Shown here piece by piece: positions 26,232 to 33,944 of a stretch of DNA of 64,000 nucleotides. This DNA comes from Candidatus Binatia bacterium (GTDB lineage: Bacteria > Desulfobacterota > Binatia > Bin18): positions 64,001-128,000 of the forward strand of contig JAJEFA010000001.1 of assembly GCA_022820725.1 (NCBI GenBank), given 5' to 3'. Made by a program: the position numbers and the translations under genes. The notes beneath the pieces are model-generated. The model ran no database searches, was not told where the DNA came from, and saw only the letters and a list, made by a program, of their open reading frames with translations. Every line of letters starts with the position of its first letter. Position 1 is the first letter of the stretch.

Positions 26232-27002
26232 ATGCGTTACTCTCAACCGGTCTGGCTGATTTCCATGGGAGCTCTGCTCTCTCTTCTCTTAGCCTGCAAC
26301 GACTCGACGCCGTCCAAGCCGCCCCGCCAGCCCACTCCGCTCGACCTATCTACGGTGGGCACGATTTCCGGGAGCGTCCATTTCGAGGGTCCCGTGCCGG
26401 CGCAAAGTGTTGTGCAGCTTGGCGGGTGGTCGGAATGTGCCGCCCAACACGAGGATACGGTCTACGCCGGCGACGTGCTGGTCACCAACGGTGGACTGCA
26501 AAATGCCCTGGTGTATATCAAAGACGGTCTGGACGAGCGGGTTTTTACCGTTCCTGAAGAACCGGTTGAGAACGACCAAAAAGGCTGTGTCTTTCTACCG
26601 CGTATTATGGCGCTTCGAGTCGATCAATCGATTCGCTATCTCAATAGCGACCCCATGGCCCATAATGTCCACGGCCTGCCGCGCAATTCGTCACACTGGA
26701 ATTTCAGTCTGGGTCTCAAAGGCACCTCACGGAGCATAAGCATTGCGGCAGAGGAAGTCGGCATTGAAGTCAAATGTGACATCCACGGCTGGATGCGGAG
26801 TTATCTGGGCGTGTTCGACCATCCGTATTTTGCCCTGAGCGATCAGGACGGGGCCTTCAGGCTCCCCAATGTTCCGCCCGGCGAGTACACCATCGCGGCC
26901 TGGCACGAGCGATTTGGTACGCGCTCACAGAAGATTGCTCTGCCTGAAAAGGGAGAAGCTGTCGTCGCGTTCACGTTTCAGGCAAACGTACAGCAGGAAT
27001 AG
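26232..27002 (+). CDS. Lipoprotein with cupredoxin-like domain and carboxypeptidase-regulatory-like domain
   Basis: 256 residues. Lipobox near residue 22 (LLLAC-ND). Residues about 45-200 resemble the plastocyanin-like domain annotated in methylamine-utilisation-type proteins, with candidate copper ligands H in AHNVHG and the C-D-I-H-G-W-M cluster near 178-184. The last 60 residues form a small beta-sandwich (GAFRLPNVPPGEYTIAAWHERFG), typical of carboxypeptidase-regulatory-like domains. Probably a periplasmic or outer-membrane electron carrier or copper-binding protein. It starts 11 bp after the dehydrogenase gene and ends the operon. Confidence 0.65.
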   Translation: MRYSQPVWLISMGALLSLLLACNDSTPSKPPRQPTPLDLSTVGTISGSVHFEGPVPAQSVVQLGGWSECAAQHEDTVYAGDVLVTNGGLQNALVYIKDGLDERVFTVPEEPVENDQKGCVFLPRIMALRVDQSIRYLNSDPMAHNVHGLPRNSSHWNFSLGLKGTSRSISIAAEEVGIEVKCDIHGWMRSYLGVFDHPYFALSDQDGAFRLPNVPPGEYTIAAWHERFGTRSQKIALPEKGEAVVAFTFQANVQQE

Positions 27003-27006
27003 CCCG

Positions 27007-27630
27007 TCACTCCTCTACCGGCCAGTCCTTAGCGACTTTCCCGCCAACCTGGAAAATCAGGTGATAGGCCAGACCGAAGCCAAGCACCAGAACAATAATC
27101 AGCCACAGCGGCCCAAAGGTAATCGACGGATAATGCCCGGAGCCGGTGATCATGCCGAACAGCATGGGAACGGACAGAAAGGTATTCGTGCGGGAGGCGA
27201 GCAAGGCCCGCTTGGGCAGGGCCGGGTCCGGCGCTTCGCCCTTGACCGTCGCGGTGATAATCTGCTGCTGGGCCGGCCAGATAATAAACCAGACGTTGAA
27301 CCACATAATCGTACCGAACAACGCGCCCATGCTGATCCACAGCCCGGCGCTTGACCCGAACAGGCCGGCATCGCCGGTGAAGCCGCTCCCCAGCAGGAAA
27401 TACTTCCAGAGAATCATCAACAGACCGGACAGAAAGGTGAACATGGCTCCCCAGCGGAACCACCACAGCGTGCGTGGCATGATTTGCGGAACAACCTGTT
27501 TGCGGACCTCCGCTTCAAGCGCTCCCTGAAAGTGGGCGTTGATCAAATTGAAGTAGTACAGCAGTCCGATCCAGGTGATACCAGCCAATAGGTGAATCCA
27601 GCGGAATAGCGCTTGGAGAATATCGTCCAT
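27007..27630 (-). CDS. PuuD-like integral membrane protein (DUF989 region only)
   Basis: 207 residues with about five hydrophobic segments. The opening (LFRWIHLLAGITWIGLLYYFNL) matches the N-terminal membrane domain of the urate hydroxylase PuuD family. PuuD usually ends in a cytochrome c domain with a CxxCH motif. None is present here, so this is a membrane domain-only member. Conserved His (WIHLL and AYHLIF) may bind heme. Function uncertain; no purine genes are nearby. Convergent with the cupredoxin lipoprotein gene, 4 bp apart. Confidence 0.62.
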   Translation of the reverse strand: MDDILQALFRWIHLLAGITWIGLLYYFNLINAHFQGALEAEVRKQVVPQIMPRTLWWFRWGAMFTFLSGLLMILWKYFLLGSGFTGDAGLFGSSAGLWISMGALFGTIMWFNVWFIIWPAQQQIITATVKGEAPDPALPKRALLASRTNTFLSVPMLFGMITGSGHYPSITFGPLWLIIVLVLGFGLAYHLIFQVGGKVAKDWPVEE

Positions 27631-27809
27631 CGTCTTCCCTCCGTGTCCCTCTTGCTTTTCTCCCGTACCACCACTAAAGACCGTCGCGGACCATCAGTCA
27701 ATAACGGAACAGCGTAACCGGTGAAGAAAATGGGCTATCCCCGGATGGAACGCTTCGCTAAGGAAAGAAACGGGAATCACATGTGCTCGGACACAAGGGG
27801 GGAAATCGC

Positions 27810-28181
27810 GTGCAATATCTTCTGATTGGACTTGGGGGCTTCTTGGGGGCAAACGCGCGCTTTCTGGTTTCAAGCTGGGCGGCCCGGCTCTTGGGAACGA
27901 GCTTTCCGTACGGGACGTTTCTCGCCAACATAAGTGGCAGCTTTCTCCTTGGCTTCACTATCGCCGTCCTGCACGACCGCGCGCTTCTGGCATCCCCACA
28001 GCGACACTTTTTCGTCGTGGGGTTTCTGGGTGCCTATACCACCTTCTCGACGTTCTCGTATGAATCGATGCAGTTGTTTCAGAACGGTACCGTTCTGCTC
28101 GGCATGTTGAATATTGTCAGTAGCGTTGTAGTCGGCCTGCTGGCTGTTGTGTGTGGTTTCTGGATCGGCAGATTATTGTAA
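27810..28181 (+). CDS. crcB: CrcB/Fluc fluoride ion channel
   Basis: 123 residues from GTG 27810, chosen because an AAGGGGGGA ribosome-binding site lies at the right distance; a GTG at 27783 would add nine residues covering that site. Four transmembrane segments, the N-terminal GGFLGANARF motif, NISGSFLLG and the phenylalanine box TTFSTFSYE identify the family. It forms a dual-topology dimer that lets fluoride leave the cell. I looked for a fluoride riboswitch in the 180 bp upstream and found no convincing match. Confidence 0.9.
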   Translation: MQYLLIGLGGFLGANARFLVSSWAARLLGTSFPYGTFLANISGSFLLGFTIAVLHDRALLASPQRHFFVVGFLGAYTTFSTFSYESMQLFQNGTVLLGMLNIVSSVVVGLLAVVCGFWIGRLL

Positions 28182-28256
28182 ACGCCCGTAGCTTCCATTA
28201 CCTATGCATGACACAGACCTATTCCACAGGTCATACCTGGAAGAGAAGGAACACCG

Positions 28257-29324
28257 ATGGAATATACGCCGCCAGGCTGGACCCAACCGGAAACCGTGGC
28301 CGTTCGTCCGGAAGCCACGCTTGACCTGAACGTGGTGGATACCTATGTGCGTGAGCGTCTGCCCAATGCTGATGGCCCACTGACGGTTGTACAGTTTGCC
28401 GGTGGGCACGCCAATCTGACCTATCTGGTGCGCTTTGGTGCTCACGAATACGTCCTCCGCCGCCCGCCCGGCGGTCCGCTGGCTGTGGGCGCGTACGATA
28501 TGGCTCGGGAATTTCGGGCGCTGTCTTCCCTATGGCCGGTTTTCTCACCGGCCTCGCGTCCCTATTTTTTTTGTGACGACACGAGCGTCCTGGGTGCGCC
28601 GTTTTTTGTTATGGAGCGTAGAAGCGGCTTGGTCATTCATAAAGACCTGCCGGCGGAGCACCTCGGACAGCCGGACGTGTATACCCGCCTGAGTGAAGCC
28701 GTTGTGGACACCCTGGTGGACTTCCACGCGGTAGACTACCGGGCGGTCGGACTCGAAACCTTGGGCAGACCCCAGGGCTTTGTCGAGCGCCAGGTTCGTA
28801 ACTGGCGCAAGCGGTGGGAGTCGGCCAAGGTCGAGGAACTCCCGCTTATGGATGAACTCGGGCAGTGGCTGGCCAGCCAGGTGCCAACCTCGCCCCCTCC
28901 AACCCTGCTGCATAATGACTATAAGCTTGACAATCTGATGGTCGATCCAACAGACATCACCCGGATTATTGCCCTCTTTGACTGGGACCAATGCACACTT
29001 GGTGACCCCCTCATTGACCTGGGTCTGCTGCTCAATTATTGGACCCAGCACGACGACCCGCCGGGCCGGCGGGATATTGCCCAAATGCCCGTTTTACCGG
29101 GTTTCTTATCTCGGGACGCAGTCGTTCAGCGCTATGCTCAGCGGAGTGGCCGTGACGTCGGTAATATCAGATTTTATGAAACCTTCGCGTTGTGGAAAAC
29201 AGCCGTCGTGGGTATGCAGCTCTTTGTATTGTACAAGAACGGCCAGCTCAGGGATGAGCGGCTCGGCGATTTTGACCACCGCGCCGTCATCCTGGCTGAG
29301 ACCGCGCATGGGGTGAGGGGTTAG
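28257..29324 (+). CDS. APH/ACAD10-like phosphotransferase family protein
   Basis: 355 residues, AAGGA ribosome-binding site. The aminoglycoside-phosphotransferase-like kinase fold is seen in the nucleotide-binding loop FAGGHANLTYLV, the catalytic HNDYKLDNLM loop and the metal-binding DWDQ (IALFDWDQCTLGDPLIDLG). This subgroup, related to the N-terminal part of ACAD10/ACAD11, is often tied to acyl-CoA metabolism and phosphorylates hydroxyacyl-CoA-type substrates rather than antibiotics. No acyl-CoA dehydrogenase is adjacent here. Confidence 0.8.
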   Translation: MEYTPPGWTQPETVAVRPEATLDLNVVDTYVRERLPNADGPLTVVQFAGGHANLTYLVRFGAHEYVLRRPPGGPLAVGAYDMAREFRALSSLWPVFSPASRPYFFCDDTSVLGAPFFVMERRSGLVIHKDLPAEHLGQPDVYTRLSEAVVDTLVDFHAVDYRAVGLETLGRPQGFVERQVRNWRKRWESAKVEELPLMDELGQWLASQVPTSPPPTLLHNDYKLDNLMVDPTDITRIIALFDWDQCTLGDPLIDLGLLLNYWTQHDDPPGRRDIAQMPVLPGFLSRDAVVQRYAQRSGRDVGNIRFYETFALWKTAVVGMQLFVLYKNGQLRDERLGDFDHRAVILAETAHGVRG

Positions 29325-29350
29325 GAATTAGGGCTTGGGGATTAGGGGGG
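29310..29350. repeat. G-rich intergenic spacer (copy 3)
   Basis: Several GGGG tracts separated by TTA/ATTA/TGA units, spanning the stop codon of the phosphotransferase gene and the region before the small lipoprotein gene. Same style as the spacers at 22064-22100 (opposite strand) and 24178-24227. No perfect hairpin here. Confidence 0.5.
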
Positions 29351-29355
29351 AGCAT

Positions 29356-29562
29356 ATGAGCAGCACATTGACACTGCTGGCCCAATTGGGTTGTCTGCTG
29401 ACATGCTGTCTTGTTTTAAGCCAGTGTACTCCAGCGCGCCGCACGCCGCTGCCGCCTGTGCCCCAGCCGCTCAGTGTGGCCCCGCCAGCCCCACCGTCTA
29501 CGCCGCCGGTTTCGACAGAAGAGTTACTCAATCGCTTCAACGTCACTCTGGACCGGGCGTAA
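29356..29562 (+). CDS. Small proline-rich lipoprotein
   Basis: 68 residues from ATG 29356, supported by GGGGGAG eight bases upstream; the open frame starts earlier but without a site. Signal peptide to about residue 22 with lipobox LSQC. The mature part is short and rich in Pro (PLPPVPQPLSVAPPAPPSTPP), ending STEELLNRFNVTLDRA. The Pro-rich stretch could span cell-wall or periplasmic space. Function unknown. Confidence 0.45.
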   Translation: MSSTLTLLAQLGCLLTCCLVLSQCTPARRTPLPPVPQPLSVAPPAPPSTPPVSTEELLNRFNVTLDRA

Positions 29563-29615
29563 TCCAGGTGGGGTTACGCCCGGCTCATCGGTCCTGTAGC
29601 TAAACGCTCAGGGGG

Positions 29616-30206
29616 TTACTGGGCGGAGGTTTGCGTCTCCTGCTCCTGAGCGGTCTCTGCGGGGTGCAGCGGGCAGGTCTGCCCAATCTCCAGACCGAGC
29701 ACATGAATCAACCGGCCGTAGCCGACAAAAGTCACTATCCGCCAGCCCAGTTCCAGGATTTCCGGCTCGGTAAAATGTTCGCGTAAATCGTCAAACAGCG
29801 CAGGCGAAGCCAGGCGATGATCTCCGGCCAGGATATCCGCAAAGCGAATGGCGGCTTTTTCGCGTGGCGTAAAGAGCTCACTGGTTTCGTACTGGGGCAG
29901 CGCTCCAATCAGTTCTTCCGTCACTCCTTGTTGCCTTGCCAAGGCAAACCGGGCGTGCATTCATAAATTGCAGTCGTTGCGCTCGGCCACCTTGAGGCGG
30001 GCCAACTCGGTCAGTTTGACATTCACTTCGCCCCGTTCGCCCGACACCAATGGAAAATAAAAATTGATAAACGACTTGAACACATCAGGTGCGTGGGCAA
30101 ACACCTGCACGAACTCCGACCCACCGAGTTCCTGGTCGTACTCGCGCATGATTGCCTGAAGTTCGGTGTCAACCTGATCAAAAGGAACCTTGCTCACCCG
30201 ATCCAT
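29616..30206 (-). CDS. AhpD-like (carboxymuconolactone decarboxylase fold) protein, candidate selenoprotein with in-frame TGA
   Basis: Two abutting open stretches in one frame are separated by a single TGA (29961-29963). Read through, they make one 196-residue protein of the AhpD/CMD family. The first half has a strong GGAGGAG site before ATG 30206 and ends LARLKVAERNDCNL. The second begins MHARFALARQQGVTEELI and ends with the family-typical FTPREKAAIRFAD and REHFTEPEILELG. In relatives this region reads CxxCM followed by an R-rich helix. The TGA falls exactly on the second Cys, giving C-x-x-Sec. A SECIS-like hairpin follows at 29931-29947. The ATG after TGA has no ribosome-binding site. Alternatives are a pseudogene or reinitiation. 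Confidence 0.72.
29931..29947 (-). promoter_or_regulatory. Candidate bacterial SECIS hairpin
   Basis: On the minus strand a perfect 7-bp stem (TTGCCTT/AAGGCAA) with a 3-base loop GGC starts 14 nt after the TGA; the loop starts 21 nt after it. Known bacterial SECIS elements lie directly 3' of the UGA with an apical loop carrying G in the first positions, at this kind of distance (in E. coli fdhF the loop G residues are about 19-20 nt downstream). The fit is good by eye; no folding was computed. Confidence 0.6.
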
Positions 30207-30288
30207 AACACTCCTCCTGCTTTCAGTCTTTTTCCTCTCTTCTGCGATTTTTCAGAAAAAAGCAAGCACTGGTCTACCACACCGATGA

Positions 30289-30342
30289 AAAGAGGAAACG
30301 TGTCCTCCGACAGCCTGGAGATGCGGGACACGTTTCCTCTTT
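30289..30342. repeat. 54-bp palindromic element (family member 1)
   Basis: A 17-bp perfect stem (30289-30305 with 30326-30342) around a 20-base loop, in the divergent region between the AhpD-like gene and aat. A related element lies at 34819-34873, sharing AACGTGTyCTCC on the left and GAGATGCkGrACACGT on the right. The right arm ends in TTT, so it could also stop transcription weakly. The similarity of loops as well as stems suggests a dispersed mobile palindromic repeat. Confidence 0.65.
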
Positions 30343-30388
30343 GTCGCATTGACAGGCAGTTGTGTTTTCTGAACCATAAGAGACCAGC

Positions 30389-31063
30389 ATGCCCGTCTAC
30401 CAACTGACTGAGGAGATTGTCTTTCCCAATCCTGAATGGGCCAACCCGGAGGGGCTGCTGGCGGTGGGCGGGGACCTGAGTCTTAAACGGTTATTGCTGG
30501 CCTACCAACTCGGTATTTTTCCGTGGTATAGCGACGATTCCCCGATTCTGTGGTGGAGTCCGCCGCAACGCTGTGTCATCGACCCGGACGGGTTTCACAT
30601 CTCCCGCAGTTTGCGCCGGCTGCTCCGGCAGGAGCGCTTTGCGGTCACGTTTGACCGGGCCTTTGAAGAAGTGATCTACGCCTGCGCGGAAACCCGTCTG
30701 CGGAGCGGCGAAGGCACCTGGATTACGTCCGATATGCTAACCGCCTACTGCACTTTGCACGAGGCCGGCTTTGCCCATTCGGCTGAGGTCTGGGACGACG
30801 GCGAGCTTGTCGGGGGGATTTACGGGGTGAGTTTGGGCCGCGCGTTTTTCGGCGAGTCCATGTTCAAACGCGTGGCTAATGCCTCAAAAGTCGCCTTCTG
30901 CCGCTTAACGCAGCAGCTCCATCAATGGCGGTTTCAACTGATCGACTGTCAGATCGCCAATCCGCATCTGCAACGGCTCGGGGCGTATGAAATTCCACGC
31001 GGTGTTTTTCTGCAACGCCTCGCCGAGGCCCAGCAGTTCCCAACCCGGCGCGGGAAGTGGTGA
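30389..31063 (+). CDS. aat: Leucyl/phenylalanyl-tRNA-protein transferase
   Basis: 224 residues. Transfers Leu or Phe from tRNA to N-terminal Lys/Arg of proteins, making an N-degron for ClpS/ClpAP in the cytoplasm. The family pattern is clear: FPNPEWANPEGLLAVGGDLS, LAYQLGIFPWY, ILWWSPPQRCV, GEGTWIT, HSAEVWDDGELVGGIYGVSLGRAFFGESMF and DCQIANPHLQRLGA. Full length. Monocistronic by context. Confidence 0.95.
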   Translation: MPVYQLTEEIVFPNPEWANPEGLLAVGGDLSLKRLLLAYQLGIFPWYSDDSPILWWSPPQRCVIDPDGFHISRSLRRLLRQERFAVTFDRAFEEVIYACAETRLRSGEGTWITSDMLTAYCTLHEAGFAHSAEVWDDGELVGGIYGVSLGRAFFGESMFKRVANASKVAFCRLTQQLHQWRFQLIDCQIANPHLQRLGAYEIPRGVFLQRLAEAQQFPTRRGKW

Positions 31064-31092
31064 GGGTAATGCCTCACCGGCTATACCAATGG

Positions 31093-31121
31093 TTGACTGA
31101 CACCCCTGGGCGTATTATATT
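31093..31121 (+). promoter_or_regulatory. Sigma-70-type promoter of the PIN toxin-antitoxin pair
   Basis: TTGACT (31093-31098), 17-bp spacer, TATATT (31116-31121), ending 32 bp before the antitoxin start. Very close to consensus in both boxes and in spacing. Confidence 0.7.
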
Positions 31122-31153
31122 CCGGTAACGTTTCCGACAAAGAGAACATTGTC

Positions 31154-31468
31154 ATGCAATCGGGCCGTGAAGAAACAAAGCAGCGGGTTGTTCGGCACCG
31201 CGCAAAGGTGGCCGCTCAGGGAGCGCGGCGCGTTGAAGTCACGGTACCCGCCCAGGATGTCGGCATTGTGAAGGCCGTCGCTGGCGCGCTCCGCACGGGC
31301 GGCGACGAGGCGAGGCGAGTACGCAACGCTCTCGCCTCTCTAACAGCGGTTGAACCGGCGCGAACCGGCGCCGAGTTGCTGGCCTTTCTGCGGGCCTCTC
31401 CGCTTGTGGGAGAAGACGTGACAATCGAGCGCGACCGAACGCCAGGTCGCGTGGTGGACTTTGAATAG
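31154..31468 (+). CDS. Probable antitoxin partner of the PIN-domain toxin
   Basis: 104 residues, basic at the N-terminus (REETKQRVVRHRAKVAAQGARRVEVTVP) with a central helical part (VKAVAGALRTGGDEARRVRNAL). The C-terminal tail (TIERDRTPGRVVDFE) would be the toxin-binding strand. It overlaps the PIN toxin start by 1 bp and shares its promoter, which is the basis for the call. The ribbon-helix-helix or similar DNA-binding fold at the N-terminus is only suggested; it matches no antitoxin family I can name with confidence. Confidence 0.6.
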   Translation: MQSGREETKQRVVRHRAKVAAQGARRVEVTVPAQDVGIVKAVAGALRTGGDEARRVRNALASLTAVEPARTGAELLAFLRASPLVGEDVTIERDRTPGRVVDFE

Positions 31469-31893
31469 TGGCGTTTCTGATCGATACGAACGTCATCAGC
31501 GAGACCTTCCGTCCGCGCCCTGCTCCTCAAGTGCTCGAATGGGTCAGCCGCCAGATGGCTGGTGACCTGTTCCTTGCGGCTATGAGTCTTGGGGAGCTCG
31601 TGCGCGGCGCCCGTCGTGTGAAGGACAGGGCGCAACGGGAGCGCCTCGCCCGCTGGATCAATCACGATCTGGCCACGCAGTTTCAGGGTCGTATCCTCCC
31701 CTTTGACCGGGAGGCAGCGATGATATGGGGAACAATTATGGGTGATGGTGACAGGACCGGTCGGCCAAAGCCTATGGCGGACGCGCAGATCGCTGCAGTA
31801 GCGTTACGGAACGGCCTCACCCTAGCCACACGCAATATCCGGGATTTCAAAGACATGGGAGTGACGCTGGTCGATCCGTGGGCGGCGGATTGA
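31468..31893 (+). CDS. vapC: VapC/FitB-like PIN-domain ribonuclease toxin
   Basis: 141 residues, start GTG overlapping the antitoxin stop (TAGTG). The PIN-domain acidic residues are visible: D6 (LIDTNVISE), E43 (GELVRGARR), D105 (MADAQIAAVAL) and D126 (TRNIRDFKDMGV). They bind Mg2+ or Mn2+ for RNA cleavage. The FitB-like subgroup is suggested by NVISETFRPRP and the length. Toxin-antitoxin role inferred from the coupled upstream gene. Convergent with dapB. Confidence 0.88.
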   Translation: MAFLIDTNVISETFRPRPAPQVLEWVSRQMAGDLFLAAMSLGELVRGARRVKDRAQRERLARWINHDLATQFQGRILPFDREAAMIWGTIMGDGDRTGRPKPMADAQIAAVALRNGLTLATRNIRDFKDMGVTLVDPWAAD

Positions 31894-31959
31894 TAAGTCT
31901 GAGATACTCTGGAGAGGCGATATCTCGGGGTTTGAAGAAATCGCTCCACGCGTCCGCCA

Positions 31960-32763
31960 CTACAGTCCTAACACATCCCGCATCGAATACAGCCCGTTGG
32001 GCTGATTCGCCAACCACAGGGCGGCCCGGACCGCGCCACGGGCCAGGCATTCACGGTTCAGGGCGCGATGGGTCAGCTCCAGGCGTTCGCCAAAGCCGGC
32101 AAAGTGTACGGTATGCTCGCCCACGGTATCGCCGCCGCGCAAGGTCATCATGCCGATCTCTTCGTCTGTCCGCTGACCTGTGATGCCTTGACGGCCGTAC
32201 TTCGCGCTCTGATCGAAATCCTTGCCCTGCGCCTCGGCAATAATCCGGCCCAGAGCGAGCGCGGTTCCGCTGGGTGCGTCAATTTTGAAGCGATGGTGCA
32301 TTTCCACCACCTCGGGGTCAAAATCTTTGCCCACAATTCTGGCCACGTCCTCCACGACCTTCATTAAGACGTTCACCCCAACGCTCATATTCGGGGCAAT
32401 CAGGACCCGGCTCTGGGGGGCGATGCGTTCCGCCTCGGCCCGTTGCTCAGCCGACAGACCGGTCGTCCCAATGGCTATGCCCGCTCCGCCGGCGACTGCC
32501 GTTCGCAGATGGTCCATTGCCGCGTCGGCCAAGGTAAAGTCCAGGGTAACAGTATCCGGACCAGCCGCCGCCGCATAATCGCTCGTCACCGGCACCCCGA
32601 GTGATCCGATGCCAGCGGTTTCGCCAGCGTCCGAGCCGAGGGCGGGATGGCCGACCGCTTCGATTGCGCCAGCGAGTTGGGCGTCAGGATGTTCGTGAAT
32701 GAGACGCACCAGCATTTTCCCCATTCGCCCGGCCGCACCGCAGATGACAATATTCGTTCCCAT
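31960..32763 (-). CDS. dapB: 4-hydroxy-tetrahydrodipicolinate reductase
   Basis: 267 residues. NAD(P)H reduction of 4-hydroxytetrahydrodipicolinate to tetrahydrodipicolinate in lysine/diaminopimelate synthesis. The nucleotide-binding GAAGRMGKM is at the N-terminus; the catalytic region is EMHHRFKIDAPSGTAL; IGTTGLS is also typical. Last gene of the arg-dap run. Separated from dapA by 261 bp containing a 28-bp palindrome and low-complexity sequence, so it may have its own promoter. Confidence 0.95.
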   Translation of the reverse strand: MGTNIVICGAAGRMGKMLVRLIHEHPDAQLAGAIEAVGHPALGSDAGETAGIGSLGVPVTSDYAAAAGPDTVTLDFTLADAAMDHLRTAVAGGAGIAIGTTGLSAEQRAEAERIAPQSRVLIAPNMSVGVNVLMKVVEDVARIVGKDFDPEVVEMHHRFKIDAPSGTALALGRIIAEAQGKDFDQSAKYGRQGITGQRTDEEIGMMTLRGGDTVGEHTVHFAGFGERLELTHRALNRECLARGAVRAALWLANQPNGLYSMRDVLGL

Positions 32764-32779
32764 GTCTCTTCCCCTCTCC

Positions 32780-32807
32780 GTAGGGGCAATTCATGAATTG
32801 CCCCTAC
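32780..32807. repeat. Perfect 28-bp palindrome with flanking repeat-like sequence
   Basis: The 14-base half GTAGGGGCAATTCA is followed directly by its exact complement. It lies just upstream of dapB. The remaining intergenic DNA to 33024 contains a 6-bp inverted repeat (TCACAC...GTGTGA), a GGCTCAGGACAGGCTCAGCCC-like stretch and a GC-rich CCCCTTGAGGGAAAGGGG-like hairpin. These resemble dispersed intergenic repeats rather than genes. No ORF supported. Confidence 0.7.
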
Positions 32808-33024
32808 AGCGTCACACCTCTCATAGACGTGTGATACCAATTCGCCTGCCCAGTGTCGAACCGGCGGGCGCGCGCTTCGACTTCGCCCCGGCTCAGGACA
32901 GGCTCAGCCCAAACGGGGACCGCCCCAAGGCTCGGCTCCCCCCTCCCCTTGAGGGAAAGGGGACAGATGAGTAGCCCCAGGGGCCACCACCTCATGTGCA
33001 GCACACGTCAGAGAGAGGACAAAA

Positions 33025-33900
33025 CTAAATCAGCTCGTATTTCTTGAGCGTGGCTTTCAGCCTTTCCTTGTTAGCCGTAGCCATGGGGGCCAGCGGCTGG
33101 CGCAACTCGGCTTCACACATGCCCATCAGCGCCAGGGCGGTCTTGGCTGGAATGGGGTTGGTCTCGATAAACAGGGCACGGATGAGCGGGACGAGGCTGA
33201 GTTGCAGTGCGGATGCTTTGTCCCATTCTTTGTTCAGTCCGGCGTTTGCCAGCTCAGCCATAGCCTTGGGCGCAACATTGGCTGCGGTGCTGATAACACC
33301 CGCGCCGCCCAGCGCCATCATGGAAAACGTGAGCGTATCTTCGCCGGACAAAATGACCAGGTTGTCACCGCAGGCGAGCCGGATATCGATCACCTGATCG
33401 ACCGAGCCGGAGGCTTCCTTGACGCCAACAATGTTCTCGATCTGGGACAGACTGGCCATAGTCTCGGGTAGGATATTCGAGCCCGTTCGGCTCGGGATAT
33501 TATAAAAAACGATGGGGAAGCCCTGGGCTGCCTCGGCCACCGCTCTGTAGTGCTGGTAGATGCCTTCTTGCGGCGGTCGGTTATAATACGGCGAGATCAT
33601 GAGCGCGCCGTCGGCCCCAATCTCTTGGGCCTCGCACGTCATCTGGATGGCTTCCGCGGTTGAATTCGAGCCCGTCCCGGCCACCACGGGCACACGCTTC
33701 TTGGCGACCTCAACAACCAGTTTGACCACCTGCGTGTGTTCTTGGTGAGAGAGCGTCGCAGACTCACCCGTTGTCCCACACGGAACGATCCCATGCGTCC
33801 CGCTTTTAATATGCCATTCAACCAGGTCTGCCAGCCGTTGCTCATCGACGGCATTGTTCTTGAATGGCGTAACTAGCGCAACCAGTGATCCTGAAAACAT
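33025..33900 (-). CDS. dapA: 4-hydroxy-tetrahydrodipicolinate synthase
   Basis: 291 residues from ATG 33900, preceded by GGAGGGCAGC; the longer frame to 33939 lacks a site. Condenses pyruvate with aspartate semialdehyde. Signature residues: GTTGESATLS, the Tyr of SPYYNRPPQEG, and the Schiff-base Lys in VGVKEASGS. Full length. Follows dapF by 44 bp on the same strand. Confidence 0.95.
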   Translation of the reverse strand: MFSGSLVALVTPFKNNAVDEQRLADLVEWHIKSGTHGIVPCGTTGESATLSHQEHTQVVKLVVEVAKKRVPVVAGTGSNSTAEAIQMTCEAQEIGADGALMISPYYNRPPQEGIYQHYRAVAEAAQGFPIVFYNIPSRTGSNILPETMASLSQIENIVGVKEASGSVDQVIDIRLACGDNLVILSGEDTLTFSMMALGGAGVISTAANVAPKAMAELANAGLNKEWDKASALQLSLVPLIRALFIETNPIPAKTALALMGMCEAELRQPLAPMATANKERLKATLKKYELI

Positions 33901-33944
33901 GCTGCCCTCCTGTTCCCTTTCGCGGTGAGAGAAGAACACCCATC

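Noticed and set aside
27660..27809. Fluoride riboswitch before crcB
   Set aside because: No recognisable pseudoknot-forming conserved segments could be placed in this stretch.
29616..29960. Independent 114-residue gene starting at the ATG right after the TGA
   Set aside because: No ribosome-binding site precedes that ATG and the fold would lack its N-terminal half including the first active-site Cys; read-through as one protein explains the family match better.
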